In this document: one piece after another, positions 34,967 through 42,020 of the stretch
Layout of the letters: the number at the start of each line of letters is the position of its first letter
How positions within the stretch are numbered: the first letter of the stretch is position 1
Assembly: GCF_014256275.1 (NCBI RefSeq)
Contig: NZ_JACCFE010000001.1
Location: 97,749 to 161,748 of the forward strand
DNA length: 64,000 nt
From: Rhodococcus sp. 4CII
GTDB lineage: Bacteria; Actinomycetota; Actinomycetes; Mycobacteriales; Mycobacteriaceae
Direction of reading: 5' to 3'
Made by a program: the position numbers and the translations under genes
Notes under the pieces: generated by a model
What the model saw: only the letters and a program-made list of their open reading frames with translations
Databases searched by the model: none
Told to the model about the DNA's origin: nothing

Positions 34967-35578
34967 GTGGAGCCGATGATCGGCACCATCGCCGCGGCGG
35001 TGGCGATGTTCGCCGGCACCAACATCGACGACATCGTCGTGCTGACCGTGCTGTTCGTCGCCTCCGCCAGCGGGGGCCGCCCGCGGCCGTGGCAGATCGC
35101 CGCCGGCCAGTACCTCGGCCTGATCACCCTCGTCGCGATCAGTGTGGTCGCCGCCCTGGGGTTGGTGATCGTGCCCGAGGACTGGGTGGGGTTGCTCGGG
35201 TTGCTGCCCCTGTCGCTGGGGATCTGGGGACTGATCCGGGGCCTGCGCGACGACGGCGACGGTGAATCCGCGGTGGTGGCGACCGGGCTGGCCAGTGTCG
35301 CCGCCATCACCATCGCCAACGGCGCCGACAACATCGCCGTCTACACCCCGGTCTTCCGCACCCTCGGTGCGCCGCAGACAGCGGTCACCATCGCCGTGTT
35401 CCTGGTCTGCGTCGGACTCTGGTGCGCCGCCGGCAGACTGCTCGGTACCCACAAGAAGGTCATCGCCACCCTCGAGCGGGTCGAGCACTGGCTCGTGCCC
35501 GCGGTGTTCATCGGCCTGGGTGTGATCATCCTGCTCGAATCCGGTGTCCTCGGCCGCCTGTCCGCCGCCCTGACGTGA
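34967..35578 (+). CDS. cadD: CadD-family cadmium resistance transporter
   Basis: Polytopic membrane protein of up to 203 residues. The TNIDDIVVLTVLF segment, with its ND-type acidic pair in helix 1, and a second half VAAITIANGADNIAVYTPVF form the internal repeat of the CadD/LysE-like superfamily. Members export Cd(II). The GTG at 34967 or the ATG at 34976 may be the start; GGTGGAG fits the latter. It is separated from DUF3703 by 34 bases and its stop overlaps the AraC start. Together with the SPC ATPase it gives two export routes. Confidence 0.85.
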   Translation: MEPMIGTIAAAVAMFAGTNIDDIVVLTVLFVASASGGRPRPWQIAAGQYLGLITLVAISVVAALGLVIVPEDWVGLLGLLPLSLGIWGLIRGLRDDGDGESAVVATGLASVAAITIANGADNIAVYTPVFRTLGAPQTAVTIAVFLVCVGLWCAAGRLLGTHKKVIATLERVEHWLVPAVFIGLGVIILLESGVLGRLSAALT

Positions 35579-36321
35579 CCGACACGCGCTGGTGCGGCGG
35601 CGCCCTGATCCGGCCCGGGATCCTCGCGTTCGCCGGGTCGATCGGGGCCACCGACACCCACGCGCACCACGCCGCCCAGGTCATGACCGCAGACACATCG
35701 CTCACCGTCGCCGACGAGGCCGGGGCCCGGCACTGCGGCACCGCGATCGTCGTGCCACCCGACACCGCGCATCGCATCGCGACCGGAGCGCCGACCGGTG
35801 CGGTGGTGTTCCTCGACCCGGACACCGCGGCCGGCCGCGCCGCCGGCCACCGAGCCCACCGATTCGGCTGGGCCGGCGGACCACCCCTGCCCGCACCCGC
35901 CGTCGACGGCGGTCTCGGTGCCCTGGTCGCCGACGTGGTCGGCGCGCTGGTCCCGGATTCCGCACCCCGCCCACCGGACCGGCACCGGTCGGTGACCGCG
36001 GCATTGGAGCTGCTGCCCACGCTCGTCGCCGACGGACCGGTCACCACCAGTGACCTCGCCGACCGGGTGGGTCTGTCCACCAGCAGGCTCAGCCATCTTT
36101 TCAGTGAGCAGGTCGGACTCCCGCTGCGCCGCTACGTGCTCTGGACCCGCCTGATGATCGCCGTCACCGAGGTCGGGGCGGGACGCGATCTCACCACCGC
36201 CGCCCACGCCGCCGGGTTCGCCGACAGCGCCCACCTGACCCGGACCTGCCGGGACACCTTCGGGCTGCCCCCGTCCGCGCTGAGCCGCACCGTCACCTGG
36301 GACACCACCCCGCGCCGATAG
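35575..36321 (+). CDS. AraC-family transcriptional regulator
   Basis: A 248-residue regulator. The N-terminal half looks like a short cupin-like sensor (AAQVMTADTSL...VVPPDTAHRIATG). The C-terminal HTH pair has DLADRVGLSTSRLSHLF and a second helix region GFADSAHLTRTCRDTFGLPPS. Its GTG overlaps the cadD stop. AraC proteins are not common in metal operons, so it may respond to an organic or envelope signal, or control the downstream desaturase-like gene. No effector can be assigned. Confidence 0.9.
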   Translation: MTDTRWCGGALIRPGILAFAGSIGATDTHAHHAAQVMTADTSLTVADEAGARHCGTAIVVPPDTAHRIATGAPTGAVVFLDPDTAAGRAAGHRAHRFGWAGGPPLPAPAVDGGLGALVADVVGALVPDSAPRPPDRHRSVTAALELLPTLVADGPVTTSDLADRVGLSTSRLSHLFSEQVGLPLRRYVLWTRLMIAVTEVGAGRDLTTAAHAAGFADSAHLTRTCRDTFGLPPSALSRTVTWDTTPRR

Positions 36322-36369
36322 CCGAATCGTTCAAGCCCGCACCCCTACTCGGCGGCCACGATCGAGCAC

Positions 36370-37284
36370 ATGCCCACTCTCACCCACACTCCGGTGCATC
36401 AGCTGGCCCGCTACGGGTACGCACCGTTCCTGCTGATCGGACTCAACGGCATCGGGATCGCCCTCACCGCCGCCGGTGCCCAGAAAATCCTGCTGCTGCT
36501 GGTGCTGGCCACCGCGATCGGCGCGTCGTTCCTCGTCGAACGGGTCATCCCCTACGCCCCGGAATGGAATACCGACTACCAGGACACCACCCGGGACCGC
36601 ATCCACGTCGTCGTGAACGAGACCCTGATCCTGGCCAGCGTCGCCGCCATCCCGGTGCTGGCGGCGATCGTGCCCGGTTCCGGGATCTGGCCGACCAAGT
36701 GGCCGTTGCTGCTCCAGGTGCTCGCCGCGATACTGATCGCCGACCTCGGGATCACCCTGGTGCACCTGGCCAGCCACAAGATCGGGGTGCTGTGGCGGTT
36801 CCACGCCGTCCACCACAGTGTCACCCGCTTCTACGGCCTCAACGGGCTGATGAAACACCCCCTGCACCAAGCCGTCGAAATGGCCGCCGGGGTCGCCCCG
36901 CTGATCCTGCTCGGCCTCCCCGTGGAGGTTGCTTCCGTCCTCGCCCTCGCGGTCGCGATTCAATTGCTGTTGCAGCACTCGAACGCCGACTACCGCGTCG
37001 GCCCGCTGAGGTACGTCCTCGCCCTCAACGAGGGGCACCGCTTCCACCACCTCAAATGGGCCGGCATCGGCGACGTCAACTTCGGCCTGTTCACCCTGCT
37101 CTGGGATCACCTGCTGCGCACCTACTCCTACGACCCCGCCCGCCGCTTCACCAGCGACCACCTCGGGATGGCCGCCGAACCCGACTACCCGACCGGCTAC
37201 CTCCGGCAGTTGACCTACCCCTTCACCGCCACCGGCGGCTGCCACCACACCCCTGACTCACCGACCCGAGCGACCGCCCCCTGA
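36370..37284 (+). CDS. Membrane fatty acid hydroxylase / sterol desaturase family protein
   Basis: Integral membrane di-iron enzyme of 304 residues. Three His clusters are intact: HLASHK, FHAVHHS and GHRFHHLKW, with an additional HPLHQ between, and several helices precede them. It would oxidise a lipid or carotenoid. It follows the AraC gene by 48 bases with a weak ribosome site, so it may be the regulator's target. A lipid modification that limits metal entry is conceivable but untested. Confidence 0.88.
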   Translation: MPTLTHTPVHQLARYGYAPFLLIGLNGIGIALTAAGAQKILLLLVLATAIGASFLVERVIPYAPEWNTDYQDTTRDRIHVVVNETLILASVAAIPVLAAIVPGSGIWPTKWPLLLQVLAAILIADLGITLVHLASHKIGVLWRFHAVHHSVTRFYGLNGLMKHPLHQAVEMAAGVAPLILLGLPVEVASVLALAVAIQLLLQHSNADYRVGPLRYVLALNEGHRFHHLKWAGIGDVNFGLFTLLWDHLLRTYSYDPARRFTSDHLGMAAEPDYPTGYLRQLTYPFTATGGCHHTPDSPTRATAP

Positions 37285-37304
37285 GCTGGCTCAGGGGGCG
37301 GTCG
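37271..37304. terminator. Perfect 16-bp hairpin between convergent genes
   Basis: CGACCGCCCCCTGAGC (37271-37286) pairs perfectly with 37289-37304 around a two-base gap. The stem contains the stop codons of both convergent genes (37282-37284 plus; 37291-37293 minus), giving a bidirectional terminator. Confidence 0.8.
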
Positions 37305-37986
37305 GGCCGCACATGATCACACCGGCGGCGGACAGCACCCCGAACGCGAGTGGGCTCGCGGCGATCGAGAGGGTGGTCATCGACAGCAGCGTACGGGCCC
37401 GCATCTGCGCGGGGGTGGAGACAGCGGTGGTGAGCCGGTCGGCGCGGGCGAGCACGTCTTCCCCGCCCGCGCCGAGCGCGCCGGCGGGTGCCCCGGTCAG
37501 GGCGAGCAGACCACCGAGCAGCGTCCGCCGGCCATGGTCGCGGGCGGCGATGTCGTCGGCGCACATCTCGAGCAGTCGGGCGATCTCGACCGCCCCGTCG
37601 CGGAACAGCCGCATCCGGGGTAGCGCCGCGGCCAGGCCCCGGGCGGCGGCGAGCAGCAGGTGATGGCGGCCGGTCAGGTGCGCGCGCTCGTGCGCGAGAA
37701 CGGCCTCGAGCTGATCCGGGTCGAGCGCGGTCAGGGCTCCGGTGGTGACCACGATGGTGTGCGGGCGTCCGGCGACGCAGTAGGCGAGCCGGTCCGCGGT
37801 CTCGACCACCACCGCATCGGAACCGGTCAGGCGCCGGCCGATCACCCGCGCCATCCGGGCGTGCCGGTGCGTGCGCGCCCGCATCCGCAGCAACCCCAGT
37901 CCGGTCCGAGGTCGGCGGCAATTTCCATGCGATCGATTCGCGGCTGTTCCGTGTGATCCACCCCGGGGTCGGGGTGATGTGTCCAC
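37291..37986 (-). pseudogene. M56-family metallopeptidase, probably 5'-truncated
   Basis: The frame encodes the core of a BlaR1/M56-type membrane peptidase: zinc motif LAHERAHL (HExxH), a LEMCADDIAARDHG segment and a C-terminal helix (about 210-228). Such proteins are normally about 300 residues with two or more N-terminal helices and follow a BlaI repressor gene. Here the first part is only a low-complexity Arg-rich leader with no membrane segment and no BlaI gene follows upstream. Family meaning starts at LGLLRMRART. I therefore call it a truncated remnant, though a short functional form cannot be excluded. Confidence 0.6.
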
Positions 37987-38219
37987 CGCCCTCGGCGCCG
38001 CTTCAGTTGGCTTCTACGTTCAGGAACACCGGTGCAGCCGCGCACTCGCCCGCAACCACGCGCTCCCCGTCGGCTCGGCAGCGTGGCGCAGTGTCAACAA
38101 GCACGCGCTCGCGGACCTACGAGGCGGGCGGCTAAACCCAAGTCCGCATCCGGGCCTCACCCTTGCGCCCATGCAGCGTCGTGACACGCGGATCCCACCA
38201 CCCCGCGCGGCGCGACCTC

Positions 38220-39260
38220 TCATAGTTCGTACGCCACGGCCTTGCCGAGGACGCGGATGCCGACGCGATCGCCCGGGGTGAGGGCGGTGGCACCGAAGCG
38301 GCGGACGGTGACCCGTTCGGAGACGACGCCGTCCGCGTTGTCGAGGCGGATGCCGAGCAGCATCTCCGACCCGAGGTACTCGACGTCGACGACCGTCCCG
38401 GATACGCCTGCGCCGTCCGCGGTCACCTCGATCTGCTCCGGCCGCAACATCACTCGGGCGCTCCCGCGGACACCGTTCGAGGCCACGGCCACGTCGCCGA
38501 GGGCGCAGCGGGCCCGGCCGCCGTCGACGTGCGCCGGCAACACGACGGCGTCGCCGATGAACTCCGCGGTGGGGACGTCGACAGGGGTGGAATAGATTTC
38601 GCGTGGGGTACCGATCTGGGCGAGCCGACCCGCACTCATCACCGCGACCCGGTCGGCGAACGACAGCGCCTCGGGCTGGTCGTGGGTGACGAGGATGGTG
38701 GTGATCCCCGCCTTCGCGAGGACGTCGGCGACGATCCTACGGGTGTTCGCCCGCAGCCCGGCGTCCAGTGCGGAGAACGGCTCGTCGAGCAGCATGAGTT
38801 CGGGTTCCCGGGCCAGTGCCCGCGCGAGTGCCACCCGCTGCTGCTGCCCGCCCGACAGCTGGTCGGGTCGGCGGGCCGCGTACGACGGGTCCAGAGACAC
38901 CATGTCGAGGAGCCCGGCGATCCTCGGCGCGGTGCGGGCCCGGCGGGGCAGACCGAACCCGACGTTCGCGCCGACCGTGGCGTGCGGGAACAGCGCACCG
39001 TCCTGGGCGACGTACCCCACCGACCGCCGGTGTGCAGGCGTCCAGCCGCCGCCCGCGACGACCCGGCCGGCCAATGCGATGGTGCCGGCGTCCGGCTTCT
39101 CGAAGCCCGCGATCAGGCGGAGCAGGGTGGTCTTGCCACAACCGGACGGTCCGACGATCGCCGTGGTGGATCCGGCGTCGACGGCGAACGAGACGTGCCG
39201 GAGGATCGCCGCGGCGCCGAACGACTTGTCGAGTCCTTCCACTTCGAGTGCGTAGGTCAT
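38220..39260 (-). CDS. fbpC: Ferric-iron ABC transporter ATPase (FbpC-like)
   Basis: Nucleotide-binding subunit of 346 residues. Walker A GPSGCGKTT, Q-loop VGYVAQDGALFPH, signature LSGGQQQR, Walker B LMLLDEPFSALD and H-loop THDQPEA are in order. After residue about 240 come TOBE-type beta strands (VMLRPEQIEV). The ATG at 39260 overlaps the permease stop (ATGA). It powers import with the permease and binding protein; the iron substrate is inferred from the FbpA-like partner and the IdeR-type box. Confidence 0.93.
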   Translation of the reverse strand: MTYALEVEGLDKSFGAAAILRHVSFAVDAGSTTAIVGPSGCGKTTLLRLIAGFEKPDAGTIALAGRVVAGGGWTPAHRRSVGYVAQDGALFPHATVGANVGFGLPRRARTAPRIAGLLDMVSLDPSYAARRPDQLSGGQQQRVALARALAREPELMLLDEPFSALDAGLRANTRRIVADVLAKAGITTILVTHDQPEALSFADRVAVMSAGRLAQIGTPREIYSTPVDVPTAEFIGDAVVLPAHVDGGRARCALGDVAVASNGVRGSARVMLRPEQIEVTADGAGVSGTVVDVEYLGSEMLLGIRLDNADGVVSERVTVRRFGATALTPGDRVGIRVLGKAVAYEL

Positions 39261-40741
39261 AGTCCCGCTACCTTTTTCGACTGGGAGAAGAGCACGTAGG
39301 TCATGGGCAGCGACAGCACGATCATGATCAGTGCGTACGGTGCGGCGCCGGCGTAGTCGATCTCGCTGCTCAGTGACCAGAACCGCATGGACAGGGTGCG
39401 GGTACCGGTGGGCGCCAGCAACAGGGTGGCGGTCAGCTCGTTGACGATCCCCAGGAACACCAGCGCCCCGCCCGCCGCCGTGGCCGGGGCAGCCAGCCGC
39501 AGCGTGACCCGGAAGAAGGCCGAGGGCGGTGAGACACCCAGCGACTGCGCCGCCTCCTCGAGCCCGACAGGCGCCTGCGCGAGTCCGGCCCGGAGGTTCA
39601 CCAGGGCACGCGGCAGGAACAGCAGCGCGTAGCCCGCGATCACCACGGCCACGCTCTGATAGAGCGGGTGGAGGTAGCGGATGGAGACGGTGACCAATGC
39701 CAGTGCCACCACGATGCCGGGCAGCGAACTCGAGATGTAGGTGCCGCCCTCGAGGAAGCGGCTGAACCGTCCGCGGCGGCGGATCGAGATCCAGGCGATC
39801 GGGAAGGCGAGTACACACGTCACGACGGCGCCGGCGATGCCGAACCCGAGAGTCTGTACCAGCGCGGACGCGACGGCGTCCCATTCCCAGACCGCGCTCC
39901 CGCCGATGACGAGCCACCGCAGGACGCTGACGACCGGGACACCGACGGACGCCGCGATCAGCACCCCGAGGAACGCAAGCACGATCGGCGAGTACCGCCA
40001 GCCGAGTTCGGCGGGCACGGCCCGGCGGGCCGCACCCGACCCGATCCGGGCGTACCGGGCGCTGCCGCGGACGACCGATTCGATCACCAGCAGGGTCAGG
40101 CACAGCAGCACCAGGACACCGGCGAGCATGGTCGCCGCGGTTCCGTTGAACGTCGACTGGTACTGCTCGAAGATCGCCGTCGTGAACGTGTCGAACCTGA
40201 TGAAGACGAAGGCGCCGTATTCGGCGAGAAGGTGCAGCGAGACCAGCAGCGCCCCGCCGGCGATGGCGAGGCGCAGCTGCGGCACCACGACGCGGAAGAA
40301 CACCGCCCAGGGCCCGAGTCCGAGTGCTCGCGCCGATTCCTCGACGGCCGGGTCCAGTCGGCGCAGTGTCGCGGCCGCCGGAATGTAGACGAGCGGGAAA
40401 TACGAGAGGGTCGCGATGAGGACACCGCCCGCCAGCCCGCCGAGGGAGGGAATCGCCGTCACCCAGGAATAACTATTGACGAACGCCGGAACGGCCAGCG
40501 GCGCCGCGAGAAGCACCGCCCACACCTTCGCCCCCGGTACCCGGGTGCGCTCGACGAACCAGGCGGCGAGGACGCCGACGACGACGCAGATCGGCACCGT
40601 GACCACGACCAACAGCACCGTGTTCGACAGCAATTCGCGTACCCGGGGTCGGAACAGCAACGCCGACGCGGTGTTGCCCGTGGCGATGCTCGCCGCCACC
40701 ACGTAGCCGAGCGGAATGAACGACGCGGCCACCACGATCAC
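39257..40741 (-). CDS. fbpB: Ferric-iron ABC transporter permease (FbpB-like)
   Basis: Membrane subunit of 494 residues made of two homologous halves, about 12 helices. Each half has the coupling motif: EESARALGLGPWAVFFRVV and EEAAQSLGVSPPSAFFRVT. The GTG at 40741 is the first in-frame standard start, but coding-like sequence (ending LPLPLAVAA) continues upstream for about 30 codons and completes the first helix with no ATG, GTG or TTG. The true start may be an unusual codon such as CTG. It lies about 100 bases after the binding-protein gene. Confidence 0.9.
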   Translation of the reverse strand: MIVVAASFIPLGYVVAASIATGNTASALLFRPRVRELLSNTVLLVVVTVPICVVVGVLAAWFVERTRVPGAKVWAVLLAAPLAVPAFVNSYSWVTAIPSLGGLAGGVLIATLSYFPLVYIPAAATLRRLDPAVEESARALGLGPWAVFFRVVVPQLRLAIAGGALLVSLHLLAEYGAFVFIRFDTFTTAIFEQYQSTFNGTAATMLAGVLVLLCLTLLVIESVVRGSARYARIGSGAARRAVPAELGWRYSPIVLAFLGVLIAASVGVPVVSVLRWLVIGGSAVWEWDAVASALVQTLGFGIAGAVVTCVLAFPIAWISIRRRGRFSRFLEGGTYISSSLPGIVVALALVTVSIRYLHPLYQSVAVVIAGYALLFLPRALVNLRAGLAQAPVGLEEAAQSLGVSPPSAFFRVTLRLAAPATAAGGALVFLGIVNELTATLLLAPTGTRTLSMRFWSLSSEIDYAGAAPYALIMIVLSLPMTYVLFSQSKKVAGL

Positions 40742-40839
40742 CGCGGCGACCGCCAGCGGCAGGGGCAGACCCGGCCCGGCGGTCGGGGGACGCGCCGTGG
40801 CCGCGTCTGACGACCGTGCTCGGCCGATCAGTGCGAGAT

Positions 40840-41880
40840 TCAGAGCAAACCGGCTTCCGTCATGAGCTCGGTGACCTGCGGGCTGTTGAGCTTCGCGGGG
40901 TCGACCTGCGGGGCCTGCAGTTCAGCGAGGGGAACCAGCTTCGGATTCGCCGGCACGCCACTGCCCACCGTGTACTCGAACGACGTCCCCGTCTGCAGAA
41001 CGTCCTGACCCTTCTGGCCGGTGACGAACTTCAGGAACTGCTGCGCCGCATCCTGCTTCGTGCTGGACTTCAGGACACCACCACCGGAGACGCTGACGAA
41101 CGCCCCCGGATCCTCGTTCTTGAAGTAGTGCAGGGCGACGTTGTTGCTGTTCTCACCGGTCTTGGCCTGATCACCGAACCAGTAGTAGTGATAGATCACC
41201 CCGCCCGGGATCTCACCCGCGTTGACGGCCTTCATCACCGCGCCGTTGCCCTTGTAGGTGCGGACGTTCTCCTTCATCCCGGCCAGCCACGCCCGGGTGG
41301 CGTCCTCACCCTTCAGCTCGAGCAGTGCACTGACGATGGCCTGGAAATCGGCGCCCGACGGGGACGCCGCCCAGCGGTCCTTCCAGGCGGGATCCTGCAG
41401 GTCGAGCAGCGACTTCGGCAGCTGGTCCTGGGGCAGCGTGTCCTTGTTGTACGCAAAGACGGTGGAACGCGCCGCGATGCCGGTCCACTTACCGCTCGAC
41501 GGCCGGTACTGACCCGGGACCTGGTCGAGGACGTCCTGGTTCACGTCGGCGAAGAGCCCGGCGTTCTCCACCAGCGTCATGGCCGGGGAATTCTCCGTGA
41601 GGAACACATCAGCCGGCGACTGGTCACCCTCGGCCACGAGCTGGTTGCCGAGCTCGGTGTCACTGCCGTTGCGCAGTTCCACCTCGATGCCGGTCTCCGC
41701 GGTGAAGGCGTCGGCCCATTCCTGGGTCAACGATTCGTGCTGCGCGTTGTACACGGTGATCTGGTTGGCTCCGCCGGAATCGGTCCCGTTGTCCGAACCG
41801 GAATCCGAGCACCCCGCCACCGTCAGCACCGCGGCGGTGGCCAGTGCCACCCCCGACATCAGTCCGATCCGCATCCTCAT
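40840..41880 (-). CDS. fbpA: Ferric-iron substrate-binding lipoprotein (FbpA-like)
   Basis: Exported lipoprotein of 346 residues with lipobox VAGC after a signal peptide. The mature part has the type II periplasmic-binding fold: NQITVYNAQHESL, then VFLTENSPA, STVFAYNKDTLP and IYHYYWFGDQ, where the paired tyrosines typical of bacterial Fe(III)-binding FbpA proteins are found. The start is ATG 41880 or the ATG two codons in, after GAGGACGG. It is the first gene of an FbpABC import unit, with an IdeR-like box at 41940-41958. Confidence 0.93.
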   Translation of the reverse strand: MRMRIGLMSGVALATAAVLTVAGCSDSGSDNGTDSGGANQITVYNAQHESLTQEWADAFTAETGIEVELRNGSDTELGNQLVAEGDQSPADVFLTENSPAMTLVENAGLFADVNQDVLDQVPGQYRPSSGKWTGIAARSTVFAYNKDTLPQDQLPKSLLDLQDPAWKDRWAASPSGADFQAIVSALLELKGEDATRAWLAGMKENVRTYKGNGAVMKAVNAGEIPGGVIYHYYWFGDQAKTGENSNNVALHYFKNEDPGAFVSVSGGGVLKSSTKQDAAQQFLKFVTGQKGQDVLQTGTSFEYTVGSGVPANPKLVPLAELQAPQVDPAKLNSPQVTELMTEAGLL

Positions 41881-41939
41881 CGTCCGTCCTCTTCCGCAGC
41901 AGGGACCTTCCCGACCGTCTCCAAAAAATGATGCTACTC

Positions 41940-41958
41940 ACAGGATTGGCAAACCTAA
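41940..41958 (-). promoter_or_regulatory. IdeR/DtxR-like iron box before fbpA
   Basis: On the minus strand TTAGGTTTGCCAATCCTGT matches the IdeR consensus (TTAGGTTAGSCTAACCTAA) at about 14 of 19 positions, 60 bases before the fbpA start. Iron-dependent repression is inferred. Confidence 0.65.
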
Positions 41959-42020
41959 ATTGCCGTGCGGGGCACATCGAGTGGAGGATCGCCCGGGACC
42001 ACCGCGCCCGATTGCCGTGT

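Noticed and set aside
39261..40103. Long in-frame N-terminal extension of the FbpC-like ATPase
   Set aside because: It runs antiparallel in frame through the permease gene; the ATGA overlap at 39257-39260 and the normal FbpC length fix the start.
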